From Leptolyngbya sp. NIES-3755 (GTDB lineage Bacteria; Cyanobacteriota; Cyanobacteriia; Leptolyngbyales; Leptolyngbyaceae), in assembly GCA_001548435.1 (NCBI GenBank), contig AP017308.1, positions 2,861,030 to 2,925,029 on the forward strand: a stretch of DNA of 64,000 nt. Direction: 5' to 3'. The notes below the pieces were generated by a model. The model was not told where the DNA came from and made no database searches. It saw nothing but the letters and a program-made list of their open reading frames with translations. The translations under genes were made by a program, and so were the position numbers. Below are positions 8,780-17,399 of the stretch, piece after piece; position 1 is the stretch's first letter; the number at the start of each line of letters is the position of its first letter.

Positions 8780-9511
8780 TTAGGATGACGGAAACTGATT
8801 GACGATCGCTTCTGACTCAAGAATTAGTTTTCCTTTCAGTGCAGCCAATCGTTTGATCTGAAATGACATATCACCAAGCTCGAAATTCTTCAGATCAAGA
8901 AGTTTCTTAGCTTCGTTTAACATCGCATCAGTGAACTCTGGGGACAGTTCTTGATTGTCCAGATATTCAACCTCTTCAAGCACAATTTGTTGCTTGTCTG
9001 GGCTGATTTTTGGAACCGCAGTAAACGCTACAGATTTTCTTTCTTGTGAGTTTTGTAAAATCACATCTGTACTAAATAAAATCTTGCCTGCTCCGGGCAG
9101 ACCGAAATTAATTTTTTGCATATCAACGGTGGCAGTTTCACCATTGACTTGTACATCTAAATTCTGCATTTTGCCTTTCACAAAATCAGATCGAAATGCA
9201 CGATTAATATCGGATTCGGTCAGCGTTACGATCGCTTCTGCTTCAGTGGGATGGGTGAGTTCAATTTTGCCAAAGGCAAGACTCATCGGATTGACTGCAA
9301 CTGATCCGGTATTGAACTCCATTTGTTCGATGCGAAGGTCTTGTTTCATCACCATTCCTGCACCTGCGATCGACACAGAGTTTAAGGCTCCGGTGATCAC
9401 TTTAAGGGGATCAATATCAATTGCGACATCTAAGGTTTCAACTGCGTCGAGTTGGCTCTTGATTCCGAGTTCTGCAACCTTGCTAATGGCTTGGTCATCT
9501 AAATCCGGCAT
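8780..9511 (-). CDS. DUF2993 (LmeA-like) phospholipid-binding-type protein
   Basis: A 243-residue protein with the layout of the DUF2993/LmeA family: alternating beta strands and amphipathic segments, including the family-typical VSIAGAGMVMKQDLRIEQME and the LTESDINRAF block. LmeA of mycobacteria binds phospholipids in the cell envelope. Unlike LmeA, no signal peptide is visible here (MPDLDDQAISKVAEL), as in many cyanobacterial members, so the protein may act at the inner face of a membrane. It lies 29 bp upstream of the DUF2231 membrane-protein gene on the same strand, so the two may be co-transcribed. Confidence 0.82.
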   Translation of the reverse strand: MPDLDDQAISKVAELGIKSQLDAVETLDVAIDIDPLKVITGALNSVSIAGAGMVMKQDLRIEQMEFNTGSVAVNPMSLAFGKIELTHPTEAEAIVTLTESDINRAFRSDFVKGKMQNLDVQVNGETATVDMQKINFGLPGAGKILFSTDVILQNSQERKSVAFTAVPKISPDKQQIVLEEVEYLDNQELSPEFTDAMLNEAKKLLDLKNFELGDMSFQIKRLAALKGKLILESEAIVNQFPSS

Positions 9512-9609
9512 GTTTCGCTCCTGCGCCAGTCCGTTCAGCGTTAATTTAGAACATTTGAACGAAAGCTAAATCTGCACACTGACAGACGGAAAGCGCGATC
9601 GCACTCTGT

Positions 9610-10953
9610 CTAGAGAGGGGCAACTTGCATCGGCAGTTCAACTGTAAATGTAGATCCCATCCCTAGTTTGCTTTGAACTGTGATTTCGCCGCCCATCAAT
9701 TGAGTCAGTGCTTTCGTGATAGCAAGTCCTAACCCAGTTCCGCCATGTTGCCGAGTCGTAGTTTGATTCACTTGTCGGAACTCTTGAAAGATCGAATCAA
9801 AGTTGGCATCGTCAATTCCAATTCCGGTATCTTGAACCACGATCGCGATTCTGCCAAATTTTCCCGGTCTGACCTGAACACAGACTGAGCCTGAATCGGT
9901 GAATTTGATCGCGTTGGAAATAAGATTGGATAGAATTTGCTTCACTCTTGCTCGATCGTTGACGATGACTGAATTTCTAGCCGTAAAGTGAGTATGAAAC
10001 TCTAACTTCTTTTGTTCTGCCAGCGATCGCATTTCTTCAACGGTCAAAGGGACTAATTCGTTTAGATCAAATGTTTCTAGGTGAAGATCGATTCGCTTTG
10101 CTCGTAAATTTGAAAAGTCTAAAATATCTTCGATCAGGCTTAATAAATGTCTTCCATTTTCAAAAATTCGTTCGATTAATTTTGCTTGGTGAGGCGGAAA
10201 TTGGCGATGAAATTGGCGGAGTAATAAATCGGAGAATCCTAAAATTGCAGTTAAAGGGGTTCGCAACTCGTGAGACATGGTTGCGATAAATTGCTCTTTT
10301 AATCGATCGGCTTCGATCAGTTGTAAATTCTGATTCTGAATTTTTCTTAATTGTTCTTCAATTTGTTTTCGCGTGGTAATATCTCGCACAAGCCACCGAA
10401 GCGCGATCGTTTCTCTATTTTCTGTTTTTACTGCAACCGTCGTTAAAGCCGCTTCAAATCGCGTTCCATCATCGGCAATTAAAGGAATTTCCCATTCGCG
10501 AACTTGCTCGATCGATTGCAGTTGAAGTAAGAGCGATCGAAAAACATTCCGATGCTCTACTGCGACAAAATTGATCAGAATCTTACCGACAATATATCTT
10601 TTATCGATCTTTAATAACTCTGCTGCGGCGCGATTTGCTTCCTGAATTTTGCCGTGTTTATCGGTAATTAAATAGCCATCTGGAGCAAATTCAAATAGTT
10701 CTTGATAGCGACGTTGCTGGGCTTCAAGTGCCTGTCTCGTCTCAAGAAGTTGTTGATTTTGCTGACAGACTTCTTCTTCAATCGCTTTTAATTCTGTTAA
10801 GGCTTTAGAGAGTGCAGAAAGATATTCTGTAAAAGAAGCATCGGGTGTAGGAGAGTGGTCAACTGATTGAAAAAGCTGATGCACTTGGTGATCGACAGTT
10901 TCTAACTGATGAATTAGTTTTTGTCGATCGCGGATATCTTTAGATTCATTCAT
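9610..10953 (-). CDS. PAS-domain sensor histidine kinase
   Basis: A 447-residue cytoplasmic kinase. An N-terminal coiled coil (about 1-75, rich in Gln and Leu) leads into a PAS/PAC domain (about 80-195), a second short coiled coil, HisKA with SHELRTPLTA (His228), and HATPase_c ending near 445 with the N box, DTGIGID and GGTGLGLA. No transmembrane segment or receiver domain. It has no adjacent response regulator, as is common for cyanobacterial orphan kinases. The gap of about 98 bp to the DUF2993 gene downstream suggests separate transcription. Confidence 0.9.
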   Translation of the reverse strand: MNESKDIRDRQKLIHQLETVDHQVHQLFQSVDHSPTPDASFTEYLSALSKALTELKAIEEEVCQQNQQLLETRQALEAQQRRYQELFEFAPDGYLITDKHGKIQEANRAAAELLKIDKRYIVGKILINFVAVEHRNVFRSLLLQLQSIEQVREWEIPLIADDGTRFEAALTTVAVKTENRETIALRWLVRDITTRKQIEEQLRKIQNQNLQLIEADRLKEQFIATMSHELRTPLTAILGFSDLLLRQFHRQFPPHQAKLIERIFENGRHLLSLIEDILDFSNLRAKRIDLHLETFDLNELVPLTVEEMRSLAEQKKLEFHTHFTARNSVIVNDRARVKQILSNLISNAIKFTDSGSVCVQVRPGKFGRIAIVVQDTGIGIDDANFDSIFQEFRQVNQTTTRQHGGTGLGLAITKALTQLMGGEITVQSKLGMGSTFTVELPMQVAPL

Positions 10954-11189
10954 AGCTCTACGATCGAATTATTCAAAAAACAATTGAATGAAACAAAATC
11001 GTGTATAACAATCTTGAAAATAGAGGGAATATAATCGGAACTCAGCTTAAATATAGGTGAATTGATCCTGCCCCCACACTTTGCATGATTGCAAACTCTC
11101 GTGATTTCTGACTCTATCGTGAGGATTGCCTTAACAGGATTTTTTAACAATTTGCGCTAGATTAGCAGAATGTGTTTGCGCCTGTTCTC

Positions 11190-11414
11190 ATGCCAATTCA
11201 AAATCACCGCTGGTTTTTGCCCCCTGTTCAAGTCGAGCCAGAACTCTTTGAAATCTATCGATCGACACATCAGTTTTATCAAGAAGTTCATTCGCGTGAA
11301 GCACACGATCGATATTGTGAGTGGTATGCCGAGATTTCAGAACAAAATCGCCGCGAACTAGAAAAAATGCGCGGCGATGTCAATGTTTTTAGTTGGTTCC
11401 GACGACGATCTTAG
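11190..11414 (+). CDS. Small conserved hypothetical protein
   Basis: A 74-residue protein rich in aromatic and charged residues (RWFLPPVQVEPELFEIYRS, then HDRYCEWYAEISEQNRRELE). It is mostly helical and soluble. The ATG at 11190 is preferred over an in-frame GTG at 11172 because the sequence before it is hydrophobic and unlike the rest. The stop overlaps by a few bases the stop of the convergent nuclease-like gene. It resembles small cyanobacterial proteins of unknown function; no function is claimed. Confidence 0.62.
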   Translation: MPIQNHRWFLPPVQVEPELFEIYRSTHQFYQEVHSREAHDRYCEWYAEISEQNRRELEKMRGDVNVFSWFRRRS

Positions 11415-12370
11415 GCTTGGTTTTCTGCTAACCAGCGGTTGAGATCAGAGACGGAGGTAAAATCAAGGAGTGCGATCGCAAGATTTGACAACTGTTCGAG
11501 AGAAAGCGCAGCGATTTTTTCAACCGTTTCATTGGGAAGTTGTCCAACTTTTTGTTGAAGCAGAAGAAAGATCAGCGATCGTCGCTCTCGTTCGATTCCC
11601 TTTTCGATTCCCTTTTCGATTCCCTTTTCTTCCCAACTGGTCGTAACCTGCATGATTGCCTCCTTTTGAGCTACGCCTAGCTTATCAATTTCTGACTGAA
11701 ACGCTCGCTCCTCTTGAGAGTTCAAGCGTAGATAAGTATCAACAAACTTAGAGATCAGTCGAGTTTTTGCTGGATCAAGCTTCAGTGTTACTAATAATCG
11801 TAAACACTCTGCTTTTACTTTGGCACGATCCCGTTTAGCAATTTTCATTTTCGCCATCAATGCGGCGGCAACCGGATTGGGTCGATTGAGATAATCCCGC
11901 CAATCTAATTGATTGAGTTGAATCGCGTGAAAGCGAAATTCTAGAACTTTGAGACTTGGAAATTCGACTTTGAAGGTGTCTTTCTCTGCTCGAAGCGGTT
12001 TATCGAAGGAGAAAATCACGATCGGATAAATATCTTTGACATAATTTTGATGCAGTCGAGCAAAGTAGTAAAACATTCTACGACTAATCTGAGACTCACT
12101 GTAGGACTGCGCTTCGATGTGAAACAGAAAGGTTGTTTTTCTTCCAGATTGCTTCACTTCGACTAGCAAATCAATGATTTTTTCATCGCCTTCCACCAGA
12201 TCTGCAAAATATTCTTGGGGAAGAAACTTTATAGAATCTGGCTCGATCGTTTCGGCAACGTTAGGCACAAAGAGTTCTAAAAATTCTAAGAAAAAAGTAG
12301 AGATTAATTCTTTGAAATTTTGATCATGGTCGATCGTGCTTGTAGCGCTTTCAATTGGACGATCGCTCAT
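11411..12370 (-). CDS. Rpn/PD-(D/E)XK transposase-like protein with DUF4351 tail
   Basis: A 319-residue protein of the cyanobacterial group annotated as Rpn-family or putative transposase-like nucleases. The N-terminal nuclease-like fold is marked by LLVEVKQSG, with the E-x-K of PD-(D/E)XK enzymes near residue 74, and by FLFHIEAQS. The middle is helical. The C terminus (about 265-319) fits DUF4351 (LSLEQLSNLAIALLDFTSV). Between them is a short tandem repeat of GIEK (four copies, at 11590-11630), a slippage-prone tract. Members are numerous and variable in cyanobacterial genomes; an activity as a DNA nuclease is plausible but not shown. Confidence 0.82.
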   Translation of the reverse strand: MSDRPIESATSTIDHDQNFKELISTFFLEFLELFVPNVAETIEPDSIKFLPQEYFADLVEGDEKIIDLLVEVKQSGRKTTFLFHIEAQSYSESQISRRMFYYFARLHQNYVKDIYPIVIFSFDKPLRAEKDTFKVEFPSLKVLEFRFHAIQLNQLDWRDYLNRPNPVAAALMAKMKIAKRDRAKVKAECLRLLVTLKLDPAKTRLISKFVDTYLRLNSQEERAFQSEIDKLGVAQKEAIMQVTTSWEEKGIEKGIEKGIERERRSLIFLLLQQKVGQLPNETVEKIAALSLEQLSNLAIALLDFTSVSDLNRWLAENQA

Positions 12371-12377
12371 AGATTAA

Positions 12378-12626
12378 TTCAAACTCTGGTTCAATGAACA
12401 TTTGTACTTTATCATTGACCGAGAGCATATTGTTGCTCAAAGACGAAACGTTCAATCCATCGCGATTTGTCAGGACAAGTTAGAAATTCCTGAATGCCAA
12501 GCGGAGAACGATTTTAGCTTTCAACAACAGCTAGAAAAATCAGAATGGAATCTGCTGCCGTAGGCTCTGACTTACGTTGAGTCTATCGTGCTGCAAATTC
12601 CATCTGCTCAGTTCAGATCCTGTTCC
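12378..12626 (+). pseudogene. Relic of an unidentified coding sequence
   Basis: One plus-strand frame stays open from 12378 to a TAG at 12561 and reads like a protein (LWFNEHLYFIIDREHIVAQR, then NDFSFQQQLEKSEWNLLP). It continues in the same frame after the TAG for 21 more codons (ALTYVESIVLQIPSAQF). There is no convincing start codon, and the end runs into the 3' end of ftrV. The most economical reading is a decayed fragment with a nonsense mutation (CAG or CAA to TAG). The parent family was not recognised. Confidence 0.4.
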
Positions 12627-12847
12627 TAAATCGCTTCAAGTTCAAACTCTTGAAGATGAGCACGAAACTTGCCTGCGAATTTGACTAGGAAAGGAAAGTT
12701 TGCACTAACCGGACGACCTTGCCATTCTTTGACGATCGCGATGATTTCGCCTTCTTGACCTTTGATATCAAACGCCTCGTTGCGGTGTTCTGGATGGTGG
12801 TAGACCATCACTGATTCTTTCACTCGAACACGATCGCCAATTTTCAT
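12626..12847 (-). CDS. ftrV: Ferredoxin-thioredoxin reductase, variable subunit
   Basis: A 73-residue SH3-like subunit of ferredoxin-thioredoxin reductase, which passes electrons from photosynthetically reduced ferredoxin to thioredoxins. The sequence MKIGDRVRVKESVMVYHHPE, the GQEGEI turn, EWQGRPVSANFPFLV and KFRAHLQEFELE match the FtrV family along its whole length. The ATG at 12845-12847 is chosen although the frame is open further upstream, because the family starts here. The catalytic subunit gene (ftrC) is not in the window. This gene is a strong marker of a cyanobacterial or plastid lineage. Confidence 0.93.
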   Translation of the reverse strand: MKIGDRVRVKESVMVYHHPEHRNEAFDIKGQEGEIIAIVKEWQGRPVSANFPFLVKFAGKFRAHLQEFELEAI

Positions 12848-12947
12848 AACCTTGAGTGTTCCTCTCTCCGCAAGATTCACCACAATCACTTGCCCTGAAT
12901 GAACGATAGACAACTTTTTAATCTTTGCATAATGCGTGTCGATCGCT

Positions 12948-14822
12948 CTATCGTTTGAGCAAATCGTTAGGGATGAGTTGACGCAATGACTCGATCGTCG
13001 GCTGAATTCGTCCCGCTTCTGTCCGAATCCGCTGCTGCATCCCCACTGGATCACGATAATACCAAGTTCCTAACGCTGCACCGCCCCCTAAAAGCAGAAC
13101 CATCAAGGATTTTAAGAAGATTCGATTTTTCTTCTTCGGTTTCACTACTTCAGTCGGCGGAATCACGATCGGTTCTGGCAGTTCTGGATCATCTGCACTT
13201 GAGATTGACTTCGACAACGGTAATCGCATTTCTGGCAATGCGGCTGAAACTTGACAATGGGTGAGTACGATCGAGGCATTGTCATGTCCGTTGCGCTGAT
13301 CGGCAAAATCGAGCCAAGATTGAACTGCGGACTCGATCGAGAATTTCTCCTGCAAGATTAGCTCTGCATAATCCGCCCAAGATTGCTCGACAAATCCGTT
13401 ATCGCTCATGCCATCCGAACACAGAACAAGCATTCCATCTTCTTCGAGAATGAAGCGGCGTACACTTGGATGCAAATGATGTCCTTCACGAGTTCCCATT
13501 GCTTGAGTGAGCGCTCCCGAATCTGGACGTTTCAAAGCTTCCCGATACAGCGATCGACCCATCCGAACTTCTCGCACTGCAACATCATCATCGACCGTTA
13601 ATTGATGACAATATTCGGGTGTGATCCAATAAGCGCGGCTGTCTCCAACATTTACGACATAAACTTCGTGAGCATTATTCGCGATCGAGCCTCCCGGTAA
13701 AGTCACTCGCTGCGGAATCTGTAATGCCATGACTAAAGTGGTTCCCATCCGCCGCCGAGCCGTTCGATTCTGAGCATCGTTTTGAGCAGCAATCAAATTA
13801 TTTACAACTCGAACGATCGCGGCTAATTGATCACAAATCAAATCCGGTGGTAACGGTTCAGGCTGTCCCGCAATTTCCGATAACAGTGCTTTAACTTGCA
13901 ATTGAATCGACTGAACCGCTAATTGACTGGCAACTTCACCGCCATCATGTCCGCCAATGCCATCACAGACGATCGTTAATTTCGCCGACAAATCATCAAA
14001 CGTTTGCGTTCTCGAAGCGATCGGATAACAAGTGTCTTCATTATGCGATCGACGTTTCCCAACTTCAGTCGCGCCATGCACTTGAATTCTCAATGGCAAC
14101 TGAGAAGATTGTTCTAATAACAGCACATTCAACCGAGTCGAAATCTCACGGTAACTCACATCTGGAGTTTGCATCAGAGCGCAGATTGCTTGTACCTGTT
14201 CCGCGATCGCAGGTTTCGCATCCGGCAACAAGACTGCCCAACTCTGAGCCAAATTCGCCAAAGTCGGTGCTGCAAAGGCTTCCTGAGTCTGCCCTTCATC
14301 CAGAATCAATTCTTTCAGCCGAATCCGCCATCCTTCAAGCCGAATAAAATCCGGCGACAACAAACTCGATGCGACTCCCAACTCCTTCAACGGTGTCCAC
14401 AATTCGAGAATCTGCCACAACCAATAAATCTGACGAGTTGCGCTGCCTTGATACCAAGCTTGAGCGATCGACGGCTGTAATTCTCCAGATTCCGTAATCG
14501 GCACATTTTCTAGTAGTAAAATCTCGTCTCCACCATCCCGACAAACTCCATACACCTCTGGAACATGCAATCGGTACGGATACAACAGCAAATAAGTCTG
14601 TGCCAATTCCGACGAAGCCAAAGGCGCTTGTGGGTCATTCTCTGGCTGCGTATCCAGCCAAATTTGTGGCGCTTTGACTTGATAGCGATCGGCGATCGTA
14701 CTGCCTGAATTTTTCCGCTGAGCGGTTGTTCCCACAGCCCAAAGATAATGAAATCCTTGAGATTGAAACCGTCTAATCGTCGGTGTAGCTGCACGTTCAA
14801 AGAGTTTGCCAGAGGAGTTCAT
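12948..14822 (-). CDS. PP2C-type serine/threonine phosphatase with N-terminal regulatory domain and C-terminal membrane anchor
   Basis: A 624-residue protein from the ATG at 14822 (an upstream in-frame ATG adds 12 hydrophobic residues and is less likely). The first 240 residues form an uncharacterised domain (starting MNSSGKLFERAATPTI) seen in large cyanobacterial phosphatases. A PP2C domain follows (about 245-530), with RRSHNEDTCYP, the metal-binding CDGIGGHDGGEVAS, GDSRAYWI and CSDGMSDNG. Then comes a Pro-rich linker, a basic patch (KPKKKNRIFLK), one membrane helix (about 570-590) and a short tail. It should reverse Ser/Thr phosphorylation near a membrane. It lies 100 bp upstream of ftrV in the same orientation, but a functional link is not evident. 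Confidence 0.88.
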   Translation of the reverse strand: MNSSGKLFERAATPTIRRFQSQGFHYLWAVGTTAQRKNSGSTIADRYQVKAPQIWLDTQPENDPQAPLASSELAQTYLLLYPYRLHVPEVYGVCRDGGDEILLLENVPITESGELQPSIAQAWYQGSATRQIYWLWQILELWTPLKELGVASSLLSPDFIRLEGWRIRLKELILDEGQTQEAFAAPTLANLAQSWAVLLPDAKPAIAEQVQAICALMQTPDVSYREISTRLNVLLLEQSSQLPLRIQVHGATEVGKRRSHNEDTCYPIASRTQTFDDLSAKLTIVCDGIGGHDGGEVASQLAVQSIQLQVKALLSEIAGQPEPLPPDLICDQLAAIVRVVNNLIAAQNDAQNRTARRRMGTTLVMALQIPQRVTLPGGSIANNAHEVYVVNVGDSRAYWITPEYCHQLTVDDDVAVREVRMGRSLYREALKRPDSGALTQAMGTREGHHLHPSVRRFILEEDGMLVLCSDGMSDNGFVEQSWADYAELILQEKFSIESAVQSWLDFADQRNGHDNASIVLTHCQVSAALPEMRLPLSKSISSADDPELPEPIVIPPTEVVKPKKKNRIFLKSLMVLLLGGGAALGTWYYRDPVGMQQRIRTEAGRIQPTIESLRQLIPNDLLKR

Positions 14823-15015
14823 AGTCAGAGAAGCTAAGATGAAGGAGGCGAATCGCAACGCATCTTACCGCCAACCGCGTCGAAAAGATCAACACATTAC
14901 CGGAATGTTGCACTCACGATTTGAAGTCTGTATTAAAGCATGAGAATTCCGGTCCGCGATCGCTGCACGTCTAAATTCGGTGTGAGACTTTAATTCCGTT
15001 CAAATTCTTTAGATT

Positions 15016-15426
15016 ATGACTCCCACAGCCGTTTGGTTCATGGTTGGCGCAGGATTATGTTTGGTGGAATTCATCCTGCCCACTGCATTTATCGCCTTTG
15101 TTCTCGGCATAAGTGCTTTACTTGTCGCGATCGTGGCTCACCTATTGCCGCTCGGATTCCAAATTGGGCTATGGGTGATTTTGTCGATCGTGCTTGTTCT
15201 TCTTTCTCGTCGGTTTGTCAATCGTCGCGCCGCATTCAAACTCGATGCTACTGAAGCCGAAACCCTGACCGAAATTCGTCCGGGTGAAATGGGACGAGTT
15301 TGCTATGAGGGCAATTCTTGGGCGGCTCGATGTGAAAGCTCAAATCTTGACATTCCCGCAGGTCGCCGCGTGTATGTGGTCGGTCGTCGGGGAACTACTT
15401 TAATTGTGATGCCAGAAGAATTTTAA
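15016..15426 (+). CDS. NfeD-family membrane protein
   Basis: A 136-residue short NfeD protein: two or three membrane helices in the first 70 residues (AVWFMVGAGLCLVEFILPTA) followed by the soluble OB-fold domain (about 80-136: GEMGRVCYEGNSWAARCES, RRVYVVGRRGTTLIV). Short NfeD proteins are typically encoded next to SPFH/paraslipin genes and form a membrane complex with them. That is the arrangement here, with 12 bp to the next start. Confidence 0.9.
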   Translation: MTPTAVWFMVGAGLCLVEFILPTAFIAFVLGISALLVAIVAHLLPLGFQIGLWVILSIVLVLLSRRFVNRRAAFKLDATEAETLTEIRPGEMGRVCYEGNSWAARCESSNLDIPAGRRVYVVGRRGTTLIVMPEEF

Positions 15427-15438
15427 GGAGAGGGTTAT

Positions 15439-16386
15439 ATGTGGGGTTGGTTTATTGCTTTAGCTATCGGCGGTGGAGCCGCAATTTCCAGCGTTAAAAT
15501 CGTCCAGCAAGGAAATGAAGCGTTAGTCGAACGTCTGGGAAGCTACGATCGCAAATTGTCACCTGGTTTGAATTTCATGTTGCCAGGACTCGATCGCATT
15601 GCGTTCCAAGAAACGATTCGAGAAAAAGTTCTCGACATTCCGCCACAAGGTTGTATTACTCGCGATAACGTTTCGATTACCGCAGATGCTGTCGTGTACT
15701 GGCGCATTGTTGATCTGGAGAAAGCTTATTACAAAGTGCAAAATCTCCAGTCTGCAATGGTGAATTTGGTCTTAACTCAGATCCGCGCTGAGATGGGACA
15801 GTTGGAATTGGATGAGACCTTTACGGCTCGATCGCACATTAACGAAATCTTGCTGCGCGAACTCGATACCGCAACCGATCCTTGGGGCGTGAAGGTGACT
15901 CGCGTTGAACTGCGCGATATTATCCCCTCCAAAGCGGTTCAAGAATCGATGGAACTCCAAATGTCCGCAGAACGGCGTAAACGGGCTGCCATTCTTACCT
16001 CTGAAGGGGAACGGGAATCAGCAGTCAACTCGGCTCGTGGTAAAGCAGAAGCGCAAGTCCTGGATGCAGAAGCCCGTCAGAAAGCGACGATTTTAGCAGC
16101 CGAAGCAGATCAGAAAACGATCGTGCTCAAAGCCCAAGCCGAACGCCAACAAGCAGTTCTGAAAGCTCAAGCAACTGCCGAAGCGATTCAAATCGTGACG
16201 CAAGCCCTGAACAATGATCCGCGTGCTGCCGAAGCTGGAAAAGTTCTCTTAGCCTTGAGCTATCTGGATATGGGAACCACCGTAGGTAAGAGCGATAGTA
16301 GCAAAGTCATGTTTATGGACCCGCGTAGCATTCCCGCAACCTTACAAGGAATGTTGTCAATGGTTGATGAAAACGGCAAAGGCTAA
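15439..16386 (+). CDS. SPFH/band 7 (paraslipin, stomatin-like) membrane protein
   Basis: A 315-residue SPFH protein. It has an N-terminal membrane anchor (about 1-18), the band 7 domain ([20 protein letters not shown] through about 190) and a long charged Ala/Glu/Gln coiled coil (about 195-260: [20 protein letters not shown]), ending with the paraslipin ALSYLDMG segment. A good ribosome-binding site (AAGGAGAGGG) precedes the ATG. It forms an operon with the NfeD gene. Such pairs organise membrane microdomains; the specific cargo is unknown. Confidence 0.92.
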   Translation: MWGWFIALAIGGGAAISSVKIVQQGNEALVERLGSYDRKLSPGLNFMLPGLDRIAFQETIREKVLDIPPQGCITRDNVSITADAVVYWRIVDLEKAYYKVQNLQSAMVNLVLTQIRAEMGQLELDETFTARSHINEILLRELDTATDPWGVKVTRVELRDIIPSKAVQESMELQMSAERRKRAAILTSEGERESAVNSARGKAEAQVLDAEARQKATILAAEADQKTIVLKAQAERQQAVLKAQATAEAIQIVTQALNNDPRAAEAGKVLLALSYLDMGTTVGKSDSSKVMFMDPRSIPATLQGMLSMVDENGKG

Positions 16387-16434
16387 CGGAATACGCGGTT
16401 TCGACTGAGATCAAAGCTTGCGGATTCTTGATGT

Positions 16435-16476
16435 AAAACTCACCAGGATGAATTCACACTCATTCCAGTGAGTTTT
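16435..16476 (+). terminator. Probable terminator after the NfeD-paraslipin operon
   Basis: Arms AAAACTCAC (16435-16443) and GTGAGTTTT (16468-16476), with partial pairing continuing inward. They are followed by TTTT at the end of the arm and a further TTTTT a few bases on. It sits 49 bp past the paraslipin stop. Confidence 0.55.
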
Positions 16477-16483
16477 GCAGTTT

Positions 16484-16564
16484 TTGAAGGAGCGAATACG
16501 TCGTGGAGCAAAGCCTGCGCGTCATTGGATTATCCGAGAGTTCATCGGTGTGGTTCTCTTGGAG
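16484..16564 (+). repeat. Diverged direct repeat, copy 1 (left of VapBC)
   Basis: This 81-bp stretch is about 78 percent identical to 17280-17360, with 18 mismatches that are nearly all transitions. The best-conserved core is a 17-bp exact match (CAAAGCCTGCGCGTCAT). The pair brackets the VapB-VapC module with a 796-bp period. Two frames can be read through both copies, but neither is convincing as a gene. Confidence 0.7.
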
Positions 16565-16614
16565 GTTTTTTTGAGGAACGGTACAATGAACACGCCCACC
16601 ATTTGGTCAAGCAG

Positions 16615-16866
16615 ATGACTCAGTTGGAGATGAAAGTTGCAGAAGGCGGGAAAGTTGAAATTCCATCTGAGGTGGCAATGGCACTGGGTTGGCAAGTGGG
16701 AGAAAAATTGACTGTTCAAGTTCAAAATGGTGAAGTTCGGATTTTTTCTCAAGCTCAAGCGGTTCGTCGGGTTCAAACTTGGGTGAAGAGTTTTGTGTCT
16801 GAAGGTCGATCGCTCTCTGATGAATTGATTGCAGAGCGACGACAAGAAGAGGCATTGCATGAGTAG
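16615..16866 (+). CDS. AbrB/MazE-type (VapB) antitoxin
   Basis: An 83-residue antitoxin with an N-terminal SpoVT/AbrB swapped-hairpin DNA-binding domain (about 5-47: KVAEGGKVEIPSEVAMALGW, VGEKLTVQVQNGEV). The C-terminal helical tail (VQTWVKSFVSEGRSLSDELI) would neutralise the toxin. The start is uncertain between 16615 and 16630; the sequence upstream in frame belongs to the flanking repeat. The last 8 bp overlap the vapC start, as is usual for these modules, whose proteins jointly autoregulate. Confidence 0.85.
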   Translation: MTQLEMKVAEGGKVEIPSEVAMALGWQVGEKLTVQVQNGEVRIFSQAQAVRRVQTWVKSFVSEGRSLSDELIAERRQEEALHE

Positions 16867-17242
16867 TTGGGTGCTCGATGCTTCGGCACTGCTGGCATTG
16901 CTAAATAGTGAGCCTGGAAGTGAGCGGGTGGCTGAAGTGTTGCCGGATGCAGCGATCGCAAGTGTCAACTTTAGCGAGGTCGTAGCTAAATTGGCAGATG
17001 AGGGGCGCGATGAATCAGAAATCCGGGCTTATTTGGATTTGTTGGGGTTGGAAATCGTGGAGTTTGATACTGAGCTTGCTTACCGAACCGGATTTCTGCG
17101 ACCATTGACCCGGTCACTTGGATTGTCATTGGGTGATCGAGCTTGCTTGGCTTTAGCGAGTTTTTTGGCGGTTCCAGCTTTGACGTGCGATCGTGCCTGG
17201 ACATCGTTAGATATTGGGGTGACAGTCGAACTGATTCGATGA
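16859..17242 (+). CDS. vapC: PIN-domain ribonuclease toxin (VapC)
   Basis: A 127-residue PIN-domain protein with the acidic Mg-binding residues in place: Asp7 in WVLDASA, Glu40 in VNFSEVV, Asp93 in SLGDRAC and Asp111 in LTCDRAW. The spacing fits an intact VapC endoribonuclease, which typically cleaves tRNA or rRNA and arrests growth when freed from its antitoxin. The ATG at 16859 overlaps the antitoxin stop by 8 bp. The right-hand copy of the flanking repeat begins 38 bp downstream. Confidence 0.88.
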   Translation: MSSWVLDASALLALLNSEPGSERVAEVLPDAAIASVNFSEVVAKLADEGRDESEIRAYLDLLGLEIVEFDTELAYRTGFLRPLTRSLGLSLGDRACLALASFLAVPALTCDRAWTSLDIGVTVELIR

Positions 17243-17279
17243 AGGGGATTATTCCTCAATCCGATGCGTTTTGGATTTC

Positions 17280-17360
17280 TTGAAGAAGCAAATACTCTGT
17301 GAAACAAAGCCTGCGCGTCATCGGATCATCCGAAAGTTCATCGGCGCAATTCTTCTAAAG
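17280..17360 (+). repeat. Diverged direct repeat, copy 2 (right of VapBC)
   Basis: Partner of the repeat at 16484-16564. It lies between the vapC stop and the convergent xisI gene. The spacing and orientation suggest that the VapBC module was inserted together with, or between, duplicated flanking DNA, or that the repeat belonged to an earlier tandem copy of the module. Confidence 0.7.
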
Positions 17361-17399
17361 AGCACTTTTGATGTCCTCTCTCAGAGATCGATTCTCGAT

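Noticed and set aside
8955-9569. 204-codon plus-strand open frame
   Set aside because: Lies antisense to the DUF2993 gene, has Ser/Ile-rich composition typical of a shadow frame, and no start signal.
11590-11640. Tandem GIEK repeat as a separate element
   Set aside because: Four short in-frame copies in a helical linker; simple slippage within the nuclease-like gene explains them.
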